Assembly (NCBI RefSeq): GCF_002090055.1
Contig: NZ_BBRH01000006.1
Location: 62,001 to 126,000 of the forward strand
Origin: Demequina sp. NBRC 110051
Lineage (GTDB): Bacteria > Actinomycetota > Actinomycetes > Actinomycetales > Demequinaceae
Direction of reading: 5' to 3'
DNA: 64,000 bases
The notes beneath the pieces are model-generated. The model saw only the letters and a list, made by a program, of their open reading frames with translations, was not told the origin of the DNA and made no database searches. Shown here in pieces: positions 26,161 through 34,113 of this stretch (its first letter is position 1; each line of letters opens with the position of its first letter). A program made the position numbers and the translations under genes.

Positions 26161-28347
26161 GTGGATGGCATAGTCATCCCCGTGGACACGCCTTTCGCGG
26201 GCGCCTCAGCGACCCCGGCGCCCACAGCGCCGCCGGATGAGCGCGCGCGGGACGCTCAGCGCGGGTTCGACGCTGTGGTGTCCGTCGTCGACATGCTGCT
26301 CGGCTCACCCCTTGCTGCCGTCGTCGTCGACGGCGAGGAGCCGATGCTCCTCACGGCCCCCGCCCATGCCCGCACGGAGGGCGCTGTGCTCACCCTTGCG
26401 CGCCACGCCGTGGCCCAGCATGCCTCCGGCGCCGACGGTGGCGCGGCCGTACCCGCGTTGCCCGACTCGACCGACCACTCCGCCGTGGCGGCGGCGATCC
26501 GCGCGGGCCGAGCGCACTCCGTGGCGCTGCGCGATGACGGCGCCGGCGCCCTCGGAGTCCTGGGGATCGCGGACCTCGAGGGCGACCGCCCCTTGGACGA
26601 GGTCACGGTGCGCGCGCTCGACGACGTCGCCGTCGTGGTGGCGAGCCAGCTGGCCGCGCGCTGCCGGGAGGTGCGCCAATCCGTGAGCGAGGCGCGCTTT
26701 CGCAACATCGCGGCGACCTCTCCCGATCCGATCATGTGCGTCAACGCCGCGGGCATCACGACGTTCTGGAATCGCGCCGCGGAGGAGCTTTTTGGGTACA
26801 GCTCGGTCGACATGATCGGTACCCCGCTGATCCGCATCATCCCCGAGCGCGGTCGTGGGGAATTCTTTGCCGACATGGCACGCGCCGCGGCCGCTCTGGA
26901 CGGCGCGCCGCTCGACCAGCGCGTGCGGGCGGAAGGCATGCGCCGTGACGGCTCGCTGGTGCAGGTCGAGCTTTCGCTGTCGTCGTGGAGGGAGGGCGAC
27001 GAGATGGCCGTCGGGGCGATCGTGCGCGATCTCACCGCGCAGCTCGAGACGGAGCGCCGGCTGTACCGCTTGGCGACCACCGACTCCCTGACGGGGCTGA
27101 AGAACCGTGCCGCGGCGCATGAGGCCCTCGCGGCTCGCGTGGACCGCGCACGGCCGCTGACCTTCGTGATGATCGACCTTGACGGCTTCAAGGAAGTCAA
27201 CGACACGCTCGGCCACACCGTCGGTGACGAGGTGTTGTCGTGCGCCGCCGCGCGCATCCACGAGAACGTCGGTGACGGCGCCATGGTCGGGCGGCTGGGC
27301 GGCGACGAGTTCGTGGTGGTCGTCGACGGCGACGATGTCGACGCGGCGCGGGTCCTGGGCCAACGTGTGATCGACGCCGTCAGCGGTGGCTACGTCGCGA
27401 AGGCGCAGCAGGTGGAGATCGGTGCCTCGGCCGGCGTGGCGATGTACCCGCGCGATGCCGACAGCGCGGAAATGCTCGTCAGTGCCGCCGACCTCGCGCT
27501 GTACCGGGCGAAGGCGCGCGGGCGCGGGACGGTGCACGTGTACGAGCCGAGCCTGCGCGAGGACGCGGTGGTGCAGCACACGCTGCGCCACGAGCTGCGG
27601 GAGGCCTTCGCGCACGGCGAGTTCGAGCTGGTTTACCAGCCTCAATGGGCTCACGATGGTGAGACTCTGGTGGGAGCCGAGGCTCTCATGCGCTGGAACC
27701 ACCCCACGCGTGGTCAGCTGTCGCCGGCGGCCTTCATCGATACGCTCGCGGATAAGCCCATCGCCCCGCAAGTGGGGGAGTGGGTGATCCGCACCGCGCT
27801 CACGCAGGCGGCGCGCTGGCGAGAGCACGTTCCCGGCTTTCGCGTGGCTGTCAACCTCTTCGAGTCACAGCTGCGCAGCGGCACTCTGGTCAACACGGTG
27901 GCCCAGTTGCTGCACGAGATGGGCCTTCCCGGTGACGCCCTCGAGCTCGAGCTCGTGGAGACCATCCTCACCCGCGACGACGAGGACACCCTGGAGGTTC
28001 TGCGCTCGCTGAGGGGCCTGGGCGTGCACCTCGCGTTCGACGACTACGGCACGGGGTTCGCGTCGCTCAGCCTCCTGAAGCTCTACCCGGTCTCACGCCT
28101 CAAGATCGACCGCACGTTTGTGCACCACGTCGACGTCGACGCCAGCAACTCCGCGGTGGTGCGGGCGGTCATGTACCTCGCAGACGTGTTCCAGCTCGAG
28201 GTGGTCGCCGAGGGCATCGAGACCGACGCCGAGCTGCGCGTCCTCAAGGACGCCGGCTGCGCCGCCTACCAGGGATATCTGTTGGGCAAGCCCATGGCGG
28301 TGGCCGACTTCGCGCGCGCCTGCCTCCCCTCGTTGCCGACGGTGTGA
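26161..28347 (+). CDS. GAF-PAS-GGDEF-EAL cyclic-di-GMP protein
   Basis: 728 residues, soluble, no membrane segment. Order: GAF-like domain (about 35-170), PAS (about 178-300), GGDEF (about 305-465), EAL (about 475-725). The cyclase site GGDEF is intact. The EAL residues look complete: EAL in GAEALMRWNHP, Asn in VAVNLFESQ, Glu in ELVET, DDYGTGFASL, Lys in LKIDRTF, EGIET and QGYLLGKP. No RxxD inhibitory site stands just before GGDEF. Both synthesis and hydrolysis of c-di-GMP are therefore possible, switched by ligand or redox input to GAF/PAS. GTG 26161 is the furthest upstream start; GTG 26182 is an alternative. Confidence 0.9.
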   Translation: MDGIVIPVDTPFAGASATPAPTAPPDERARDAQRGFDAVVSVVDMLLGSPLAAVVVDGEEPMLLTAPAHARTEGAVLTLARHAVAQHASGADGGAAVPALPDSTDHSAVAAAIRAGRAHSVALRDDGAGALGVLGIADLEGDRPLDEVTVRALDDVAVVVASQLAARCREVRQSVSEARFRNIAATSPDPIMCVNAAGITTFWNRAAEELFGYSSVDMIGTPLIRIIPERGRGEFFADMARAAAALDGAPLDQRVRAEGMRRDGSLVQVELSLSSWREGDEMAVGAIVRDLTAQLETERRLYRLATTDSLTGLKNRAAAHEALAARVDRARPLTFVMIDLDGFKEVNDTLGHTVGDEVLSCAAARIHENVGDGAMVGRLGGDEFVVVVDGDDVDAARVLGQRVIDAVSGGYVAKAQQVEIGASAGVAMYPRDADSAEMLVSAADLALYRAKARGRGTVHVYEPSLREDAVVQHTLRHELREAFAHGEFELVYQPQWAHDGETLVGAEALMRWNHPTRGQLSPAAFIDTLADKPIAPQVGEWVIRTALTQAARWREHVPGFRVAVNLFESQLRSGTLVNTVAQLLHEMGLPGDALELELVETILTRDDEDTLEVLRSLRGLGVHLAFDDYGTGFASLSLLKLYPVSRLKIDRTFVHHVDVDASNSAVVRAVMYLADVFQLEVVAEGIETDAELRVLKDAGCAAYQGYLLGKPMAVADFARACLPSLPTV

Positions 28348-28379
28348 ACCGGGTCGCGCCGCGCCACGCCGATACGGAC

Positions 28380-28400
28380 GGCCGATGCCGTGGCCGGCTC
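28380..28400 (+). repeat. Long form of the iterated motif
   Basis: The 21-base copy, identical to 10062-10082, lies between the convergent GGDEF-EAL and dehydrogenase genes. The rest of this gap (28348-28459) shows nothing else I can assign. Confidence 0.8.
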
Positions 28401-28459
28401 GGCGCGTCGCGTCCGGTTGCGGTTCAATCTGTCTGACGGGTCACACCGACCGGGCAGGC

Positions 28460-29926
28460 TCAGGCGAACGGGTCCGGCGTCATCGTGTACTTGGTCTGCA
28501 GGTACTCGTGGATCCCTTCGGCGCCGCCCTCACGGCCCAGACCGGACATCTTCCACCCGCCAAACGGCGCGGCGGCGTTGGAGATGATGCCCGCGTTGAG
28601 GCCCATCATCCCGGTCTCGAGCCGCTCGATCATGCGCTGGCCTCGTGCGAGCGACTGCGTGTAGACGTAGGAGACCAGGCCGTACTCGGTGTCGTTGGCC
28701 ATCTGAACCGCCTGGTCCTCCGTGGAAAACGGCGCGATGGCGAGGACGGGCCCAAAGATTTCCTCTCGCAGCAGCTCGGTGCCGGGCTTCACATCGGAGA
28801 TGACGGTGGGGGCGAAGAAGGTTCCGGGACCCTCGACGGCAGCACCGCCGGCGAGCAGACGGCCGCCGCGCTTGACGGCATCGGCCACGAGCGAGGCCGC
28901 CTTATCGACCGCGCGGTCGTCGATGAGGGGGCCGATCTCCACGCCCTCCTCGGTGCCGCGACCGATCCGCATGGCCTCGACCCGGGCCGTCACGCGGGCG
29001 GCAAACTCCTCTGCGACGGACTCGTGCACGATGAACCGGTTGGCGGCGGTGCACGCCTGGCCGATGTTGCGGAACTTCGCGGCGATCGCGCCGTCCACGG
29101 CGGCATCCAGGTCCGCGTCCTCGAAGACCAGGAACGGCGCGTTGCCGCCCAGCTCCATCGAGGTGCGCAACACGCCGCTCGCGGCCTGCTCCATCAGCTT
29201 GATGCCCACGCCCGTCGAGCCGGTGAAGGACAGCTTGCGCAGGCGCGGGTCGGCGAGGATGGGGCCCGAGATGGAACTGGCCGAGGACGAGGTCAGCACG
29301 TTGACCACGCCCGCCGGTACGCCGGCCTCCTCGAGCAGAGCCGCGAACGCCAAGGTGGTGAGCGGCGTCAAGGTTGCCGGCTTGATGATGACGGTGCAGC
29401 CGGCGGCGAGCGCGGGCGCGATCTTGCGCGTCGCCATCGCGAGCGGGAAGTTCCACGGAGTGACGAGGAAGCACGGACCCACGGCGTGCTGGCTCACCAC
29501 TACGCGGCCGGTGCCCTCGGGGTTGGAGCCGTACCGACCGGCGATGCGCGGCGCCTCCTCGGCGAACCAGCGCAGGAACTCGCCGCCGTAGGTGACCTCG
29601 CCGCGGGCCTGCGCGAGGGGCTTGCCCATCTCGAGCGTCATGAGCAGCGCGAAGTCGTCGGCGCGCTCCATGAGCAGGTCGAAGGCGCGGCGCAGGATCT
29701 CCCCGCGCTCGCGGGCGGGGGTGCGCGACCAGGCGGGGAAGGCGTCGGCAGCCGCGTCCATGGCGGCACGGGCGTCGTCGCTCGTGGCGGAGGCGATGGT
29801 CTTGATGACGTCGCCGGTGGCGGGATCGTGGACGTCCACGGTGGCGCCGTCGGAGGCGCCACGCCACTGGCCGCCAATCAGCAGGCCAGCCGGGACGGAC
29901 TCCAGCAGGGTGGTCTCGTCGGTCAT
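28460..29926 (-). CDS. gabD: NAD(P)-dependent aldehyde dehydrogenase, succinate-semialdehyde type
   Basis: 488 residues. Start 29926 has AAGGAG 6 bases upstream. Family residues: TPWNFP, KPATLTPL, SFTGSTGVG, general-base Glu in MELGGNAPF and nucleophile Cys in GQACTAANRF. Overall it reads as GabD, oxidising succinate semialdehyde to succinate. In this island succinate semialdehyde would be produced by the HpaI aldolase at 60895, so it fits the last step of homoprotocatechuate catabolism. Because no separate 5-carboxymethyl-2-hydroxymuconate semialdehyde dehydrogenase (HpaE) is visible, it could instead serve, or also serve, that step. It is the last gene of operon A and is separated from ridA by a structured 214-base gap. 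Confidence 0.88.
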   Translation of the reverse strand: MTDETTLLESVPAGLLIGGQWRGASDGATVDVHDPATGDVIKTIASATSDDARAAMDAAADAFPAWSRTPARERGEILRRAFDLLMERADDFALLMTLEMGKPLAQARGEVTYGGEFLRWFAEEAPRIAGRYGSNPEGTGRVVVSQHAVGPCFLVTPWNFPLAMATRKIAPALAAGCTVIIKPATLTPLTTLAFAALLEEAGVPAGVVNVLTSSSASSISGPILADPRLRKLSFTGSTGVGIKLMEQAASGVLRTSMELGGNAPFLVFEDADLDAAVDGAIAAKFRNIGQACTAANRFIVHESVAEEFAARVTARVEAMRIGRGTEEGVEIGPLIDDRAVDKAASLVADAVKRGGRLLAGGAAVEGPGTFFAPTVISDVKPGTELLREEIFGPVLAIAPFSTEDQAVQMANDTEYGLVSYVYTQSLARGQRMIERLETGMMGLNAGIISNAAAPFGGWKMSGLGREGGAEGIHEYLQTKYTMTPDPFA

Positions 29927-30003
29927 GTCAGCTCCTTCGCTTGAGGTCTGTGGTGAGGCAACGCGGCGGCCTCGGGGACCCATCCGCACCCCCGCCCTGT
30001 GGT

Positions 30004-30021
30004 GCAAATGTCTTCATTTGC
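30004..30021. promoter_or_regulatory. AT-rich palindrome upstream of the dehydrogenase
   Basis: GCAAATG-tctt-CATTTGC, a perfect 7-bp inverted repeat in a GC-rich gap, 78 bases upstream of the dehydrogenase start. It may be an internal promoter operator or a short RNA hairpin. Confidence 0.55.
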
Positions 30022-30029
30022 GCTGCTGC

Positions 30030-30056
30030 GGGGGAGGGGGGAGGGGGAGGGCAGGG
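30030..30056 (+). other. G-quadruplex-forming tract
   Basis: Five G-runs of 5, 6, 5, 3 and 3 bases separated by A, A, A and CA, on the plus strand, which is the template strand for the minus-strand operon. By the usual G3+ N1-7 rule it is a strong quadruplex candidate. Confidence 0.65.
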
Positions 30057-30061
30057 TGACA

Positions 30062-30149
30062 GCGCCGTGAGCACGGCGAGGAGAGGAGAGGAGCCGCACC
30101 ACCGAGGATTGCCCGGTGCGAAGTGCGCGACCCTGCGTGCTCACGGCGC
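30062..30149. other. Nested inverted repeats between ridA and the dehydrogenase
   Basis: Outer arms GCGCCGTGAGCACG (30062-30075) and CGTGCTCACGGCGC (30136-30149) are perfectly complementary over 14 bases. Between them CGCACC (30095-30100) pairs with GGTGCG (30115-30120). The right outer arm includes the last codons and stop of ridA. The transcript can form a two-tier hairpin between two genes of one operon. Confidence 0.6.
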
Positions 30150-30539
30150 CGTCGGTGGGTCGTCGAGCACCGCCACCAGGTCGCACTGGATCAGGCAGCC
30201 CCCGTCGAGTGAGGCGTGCATGGCTTGCCGTGCGGGACGGCTCGACGAGTCGGGAAACATAGCGAGCCACTCGCGATTGAGTGCCTCGCGGTCGCGGTAG
30301 TCGGCGAGCCAGAACGTCATCTTGATGATGTCGTCGGTGCTGCCGCCCGCCGCGCTCATGAGGGTGCGGACGTGCGCGAAGACCGCCGCCACCTGCTCGG
30401 ACAGCCCCGCCGGCATCTCGCCACCCGCGGGACGGCCCGTGATCACGCCGGACAGCATCAGGTTCCCGATCCGCGAGGCGGCCGGGATGGGGTTCGCGTG
30501 AGAGAACCCTGGCATGTCGATGCTGACGCGGCGCGGCAC
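30141..30539 (-). CDS. RidA/YjgF-family enamine/imine deaminase
   Basis: 132 residues, one chorismate-mutase-like fold; these proteins form trimers. GTG start at 30539 with GGAGGG upstream, 3 bases after the FAH stop. Conserved parts: SGVITG strand, AVFAHVRTLMSAAGGSTDDIIKMTFWL, and RPARQAMHASLDGG containing the substrate-binding Arg. The usual Glu near the end (veieaiA) is replaced by QCD. Family members hydrolyse reactive enamines; one branch is 2-aminomuconate deaminase of amino-aromatic catabolism. Its place between FAH and dehydrogenase genes in a ring-degradation operon is consistent with a catabolic deaminase. Confidence 0.83.
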   Translation of the reverse strand: MPRRVSIDMPGFSHANPIPAASRIGNLMLSGVITGRPAGGEMPAGLSEQVAAVFAHVRTLMSAAGGSTDDIIKMTFWLADYRDREALNREWLAMFPDSSSRPARQAMHASLDGGCLIQCDLVAVLDDPPTAP

Positions 30540-30542
30540 GGC

Positions 30543-31409
30543 TCAGCCCTCCGTGACGACGTCGTCGACGACGGTGTTCTCGATGAAGCCCAGACCCTCG
30601 ACCTCGGCCCGCACCACGTCACCGGGCTTCAGCCAGTTCTGGGTGGGGGCGCCGATGCCCGCGGGCGTGCCGGTCGCGAGGATGTCGCCGGGCTTCAGGG
30701 TCATGACCGTCGACAGTTCCGCGATCTGTGCGTAGATGTCGTAGATCATGTCGTCGGTGCGGGCGCGCTGGCGCTCCTCGCCGTTGACGCTGAGCGACAG
30801 CTCGAGCGCGTGCGGGTCGGCCACCTCGTCATCGGTGGTGAGCCAGGGGCCGATGGGCCCGTGAGTGTCGAACGACTTGCCCAGCGTGAAGGTGGGGGAG
30901 CGCTTCACCAGCCAGTCGCGCACCGACACGTCGTTGGCGACCATGTAGCCGGCGATGACGGAGCGGGCATCGGCCTCGCTCACGTGGCGGCACTCGCGGC
31001 CGATGACCACCGCGAGCTCGACCTCGTAGTCCAGCGCCTTCGACACCCGCGGGCGCACCACGTCGTCGAACGGCCCCACGATGCATGAGGTCTGCTTGTT
31101 GAACCACAGCTGGTTGTCCGGGATGGGGATGCCGGCCTGGCGTGCCTCCTCGGCGTGCGCGGCGTAGTTCATGCCGATGCCCAGGTATTTCTGCGGGTCG
31201 TCGATGGGTGCGAGAAGCGTCACCGAGGACAGCGGGCGGGACTGGCCGGCGGCGGCCTCGATCGACGAGCGCAGCGACTCGAGGCGAGGCAGGATCGCGC
31301 GCAGCGAGGTGCCCACGCCGGGCACGGCGGAGACGTTGGTGATGCGGTCGCCGTCGACGCGGCCGATCCGGACGGGGCCGTCGCCGATGCGGTAGCGGGC
31401 AAGCTTCAT
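30543..31409 (-). CDS. Fumarylacetoacetate hydrolase family enzyme (HpaG/decarboxylase-isomerase type)
   Basis: 288 residues. The C-terminal catalytic domain has the metal-binding pattern: GMNYAAHAEEA, the ExE pair in LDYEVELAVVIG, an Asp in VANDVSVRD, KSFDTHGPIGPWL and GTPAGIGA. The N-terminal 60 residues form the usual small cap. Relatives cleave, hydrate, decarboxylate or isomerise 2-oxo acids from ring cleavage. In homoprotocatechuate catabolism the HpaG step (decarboxylation/isomerisation of the tricarboxylate) belongs to this family, and this is the only classical FAH-type candidate here apart from HpaH. GAGGAG precedes ATG 31409; tightly packed in operon A. Confidence 0.86.
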   Translation of the reverse strand: MKLARYRIGDGPVRIGRVDGDRITNVSAVPGVGTSLRAILPRLESLRSSIEAAAGQSRPLSSVTLLAPIDDPQKYLGIGMNYAAHAEEARQAGIPIPDNQLWFNKQTSCIVGPFDDVVRPRVSKALDYEVELAVVIGRECRHVSEADARSVIAGYMVANDVSVRDWLVKRSPTFTLGKSFDTHGPIGPWLTTDDEVADPHALELSLSVNGEERQRARTDDMIYDIYAQIAELSTVMTLKPGDILATGTPAGIGAPTQNWLKPGDVVRAEVEGLGFIENTVVDDVVTEG

Positions 31410-31413
31410 GGGG

Positions 31414-31920
31414 TCAGTTCTCCTCGGTTGTAGGGGAGTCGGTCGCGGGTGAGTCGGGGGTGGGGGCCTGGGGAGCGGCCGATGCCGTGGCCGGCTTTTC
31501 GGACGCGAGCTTGCCCCACACCTCCTCGCCCATGGGGGTCATCTGGAAGGACAGGAAGCGCCAGGCGCCGTCGTCGCCGCGGCGCACCACCTGGGTGACC
31601 TGGCCGTTGACGGTGCGCTCGGAGCCGTCGGGGTTGCGCAGGCGATTGGTGAGCGAGCCGGTCATGACCGCGACGTCGCCCACCACGCGGATCAGCAGCT
31701 CGCCACGCTCGATGTCGAGGTAGGGGCTGCGGGTGAGCGCGTGCTCGACGAGCTGCTCCTTGGTGTGGGTCAGCCCGGGAGCGTGGATGTGGATGAGGTG
31801 CTCGTCGTAGATGTCGCGCAGCGCGGCCTCGTCGAGGTCGAGCAGGGCGCGGCGCCGGCGCTCCTCGAGGGCGAGGATCTCGGCCCGCGTCGCGTCGTCT
31901 GCCAGTACCACCTGTGTCAT
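31414..31920 (-). CDS. NTF2-like (SnoaL/DUF4440-type) protein
   Basis: 168 residues. The cone-shaped NTF2 fold is visible in the first 130: ILALEERRRRALLDLDEAALRDIYDEHLIHIHAPG, then RVVGDVAVMTGSLTNRL and TQVVRRGDDGAWRFLSFQMTP. The His-rich HLIHIH lies where related proteins hold their pocket. The last 30 residues are a low-complexity Ala/Pro/Thr tail that contains a long copy of the iterated motif. The start overlaps the SDR stop (ATGA). Such proteins act as dehydratases, isomerases or small-ligand binders; the role here is unknown. Confidence 0.78.
   Translation of the reverse strand: MTQVVLADDATRAEILALEERRRRALLDLDEAALRDIYDEHLIHIHAPGLTHTKEQLVEHALTRSPYLDIERGELLIRVVGDVAVMTGSLTNRLRNPDGSERTVNGQVTQVVRRGDDGAWRFLSFQMTPMGEEVWGKLASEKPATASAAPQAPTPDSPATDSPTTEEN
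31477..31496 (+). repeat. Long form of the iterated motif inside a gene
   Basis: A 20-base copy (identical to 10062-10081) falls in the 3' tail of the NTF2-like gene, where it encodes part of a low-complexity Ala/Thr/Ser segment. Confidence 0.8.
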
Positions 31921-32699
31921 ATCAATCCCTCGTAACTTCCTCCGTCGAGCCGCAGGTTCTGGCCCGAGATGTATCCCGCCTGCGCCGAGCACAGGTACGC
32001 GCACGCGTCGCCGAACTCTTCCGGCGTGCCCAGGCGGCCCGCGGCGACGGTCGCGGCGATGCGCTCGTAGGCCTCGTCGACCGTGATGCCGTCGTGGCGT
32101 GCGCGCCGCTGCGCCATGAACGCGATGCGGGGGGTGTCGATCTTTTCCGGCAGCAGGTTGTTGACCGTGACGCCGTCGGCGACGACCTCCTTCGAGATCG
32201 CCTTCGCGGCGGCGGTCAGCGCCGCCCGTGCCGACGCGGACAGCCCCATGTCCGCCGCGGGTGACATCACCATGGCGGAGGTGATGTTGACGATGCGTCC
32301 CCACCGCCGTTCACGCATCCCGGGAAGGTAGGCGCGGATGAGCTCGACGGCGGGCACCAGCTGTGCGCCCGCGGCGCCCAGCAGTGCGTCCTCGTCCCAT
32401 TCCTCGTAGCCGCCGGGATGGGGGCCGGCGTTGTTGGTGACGAGGATGTCCGTGTCCGGCACGGCGGCGAGGATCGCCGCGCGCCCGGACGCGGTGGTGA
32501 GATCCCCCACCACCCACCCGACGGACGCGTGGGGGACAGAGGCGACCACGGCATCGGCCGCCGTCTGTAAACGCGAGGCGTCGCGCCCGTTGAGCGTGAC
32601 GGACACGCCCTCGCGCGCGAGCGAGGTCGCGCACGCGAGCCCCAGCCCCTGGGAGGACGCCGCTACCAATGCGCGGCGCCCTCCGATCCCCAGATCCAT
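31917..32699 (-). CDS. Short-chain dehydrogenase/reductase, non-canonical active site
   Basis: 260 residues. The Rossmann part is clear: ALVAASSQGLGLACA for the cofactor, NGRD after strand 2, VTNNAGPHPGG, and GRIVNITSAM with the active-site Ser. The usual YxxxK is replaced: the aligned stretch reads LSASARAALTAAAK, placing Ser and Arg where Tyr and Lys normally stand. The C-terminus (GTPEEFGDACAYLCSAQAGYISGQNLRLDGG) is standard. A divergent subgroup of SDRs annotated as 3-oxoacyl-ACP reductases shares this pattern. It may use other residues for catalysis or bind rather than reduce. Overlaps the NTF2-like gene by 4 bases. Confidence 0.85.
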   Translation of the reverse strand: MDLGIGGRRALVAASSQGLGLACATSLAREGVSVTLNGRDASRLQTAADAVVASVPHASVGWVVGDLTTASGRAAILAAVPDTDILVTNNAGPHPGGYEEWDEDALLGAAGAQLVPAVELIRAYLPGMRERRWGRIVNITSAMVMSPAADMGLSASARAALTAAAKAISKEVVADGVTVNNLLPEKIDTPRIAFMAQRRARHDGITVDEAYERIAATVAAGRLGTPEEFGDACAYLCSAQAGYISGQNLRLDGGSYEGLI

Positions 32700-32717
32700 G
32701 CGTTCCTTCTTAGCGCG

Positions 32718-34049
32718 TCAGGCCGTCGCGGGCTGGCTGGAGCCGGCGGGGGAGCCAGCCGGACGGAAGTGCTCCGCGTCCTCGCCGTCGAGCTCCCAGG
32801 TGCGGAAGCCCGTGGGCTCGCCGGCCTCGAAGCCGGGACGGGGCTGGCCCACCATGGCGTGGTACTTCGAGAAGATCTCGTCGGCCTCCGTGAGAGGCAG
32901 CACGTCCTCGATGTTCTCGAACGGCTGGCAGTCGGTGCGGTCGCCCACCATGCGGCGAATGACCTCGTAACCCTCGCCGCGGTGGGCCATGACCATGGCG
33001 TTGACGCGCGGCAGGCGCTCGTCCTGGAACTCCTGCAGCGCGGCCTCAACATTCAGAATCGAGGACAGCTTCTCGGCGATGACGCCGCCGTCCACGATCG
33101 CCTGGCACGCGCCGTTGCCGCCGCGCGGGTACATCGCGTGGGCGGCGTCGCCGATGAGTGCCACGCGGCCGTCGATCCAGCTGTCGAGCGGCTCGTGACG
33201 GATCAGCGGGAACAGGTACACCTCGCGGTTATTGCGAAGCATCTCCTGCACGTCGAGGAACGGGATGTCGACCGTGTCGAACAGCGGCAGGATCTCGTCG
33301 ACCGAGCCGGTCTGGTTCCAGTCCTCGACCGTCTGGTCGCGCTCGCGCTCGACCACCCAGTTCACCAGCGTCTTGCCCGTGCCCTCGAAGTTCTCCGCGA
33401 TGGGGTACACGATCATCGTGGCGATCTGCGGGGCGCCGATGTGGAGGATGGTGTGACCGTCGGCGTAGGGCTCCATGAGGGTGGTGCCGCGGTACATGGT
33501 GATGCCCGAGTAGTGCGGCTCGGCCTGCGTGGGGTGCATCTGCTTGCGGGCGAGCGACTTGATGCCGTCGGCGGCAATCAGCAGGTCGGCGCGCTGGGTC
33601 TCGACGGTGCCGTCGGTGAGGCGCAGGTCGAACTCCACGCCGCCGTCCACGTTGCGGTACTCGAGGAAGCGGGCGCCCTGGCGGACGGTGTCGGCGCCCA
33701 TGCGCTCGACCACCTTGTCGAACAGCAGCATCTGCAGGTAGCCGCGGTGCACAAAGCGCTGCTCGTGCACGTAGCCCATGTGGACGCCGCACAGCTCCGC
33801 GTAGATCTCCTGGCCAAAGTTGTTGTAGAAGATCGAGTGCTTGGCGTCGACGGAGATGTCCTTGAACTCGTCGTAGACGCCGAGTTCGATGAGCTCCTTG
33901 GTGCCGTACACCTTGACGTCGATGCCCACGCCGAGCGGGCGCAGCTCCTCGACGGTCTCGTAGATGCGCGGGCGGAAGCCCTTCTGGTGCAGGCGCAGTG
34001 CCGTGGCCAGACCTGCGGGGCCAGCTCCGATGATGGCGATATCCAGCAT
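32718..34049 (-). CDS. FAD-dependent aromatic monooxygenase (PhzS-like, class A)
   Basis: 443 residues. FAD/NAD(P)H motifs of single-component hydroxylases: GxGxxG in IIGAGPAGLATALRLHQKG at the N-terminus, DG in LIAADGIKSLARKQ, and GD in GRVALIGDAAHAMYPRGGNGACQAI. The closest described type I recognise is the PhzS-like flavin hydroxylase group rather than the two-component HpaBC system. It would insert oxygen in an aromatic or heteroaromatic ring, preparing it for cleavage. AAGGA precedes ATG 34049. It is second in operon A; the C-terminal 40 residues are acidic and Pro/Ser-rich. Confidence 0.88.
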   Translation of the reverse strand: MLDIAIIGAGPAGLATALRLHQKGFRPRIYETVEELRPLGVGIDVKVYGTKELIELGVYDEFKDISVDAKHSIFYNNFGQEIYAELCGVHMGYVHEQRFVHRGYLQMLLFDKVVERMGADTVRQGARFLEYRNVDGGVEFDLRLTDGTVETQRADLLIAADGIKSLARKQMHPTQAEPHYSGITMYRGTTLMEPYADGHTILHIGAPQIATMIVYPIAENFEGTGKTLVNWVVERERDQTVEDWNQTGSVDEILPLFDTVDIPFLDVQEMLRNNREVYLFPLIRHEPLDSWIDGRVALIGDAAHAMYPRGGNGACQAIVDGGVIAEKLSSILNVEAALQEFQDERLPRVNAMVMAHRGEGYEVIRRMVGDRTDCQPFENIEDVLPLTEADEIFSKYHAMVGQPRPGFEAGEPTGFRTWELDGEDAEHFRPAGSPAGSSQPATA

Positions 34050-34079
34050 GGTTGTCCTTCTCTTCCGGGGATTCAGACC

Positions 34080-34100
34080 GGCCGATGCCGTGGCCGGCTC
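34080..34100 (+). repeat. Long form of the iterated motif
   Basis: The 21-base copy lies in the 64-base gap between the monooxygenase start and the dienelactone hydrolase stop, preceded by CC so that CCGGCC and GGCCGG can pair. Confidence 0.8.
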
Positions 34101-34113
34101 GCGCGGTGGGGCT

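Noticed and set aside
28118-29944. 608-residue plus-strand ORF over the aldehyde dehydrogenase
   Set aside because: Shadow; the minus strand encodes a complete dehydrogenase with catalytic Cys and Glu.
30004-30149. CRISPR array or riboswitch of known class
   Set aside because: There is no repeat-spacer periodicity and I recognise no known aptamer core; left as an unassigned structured region.
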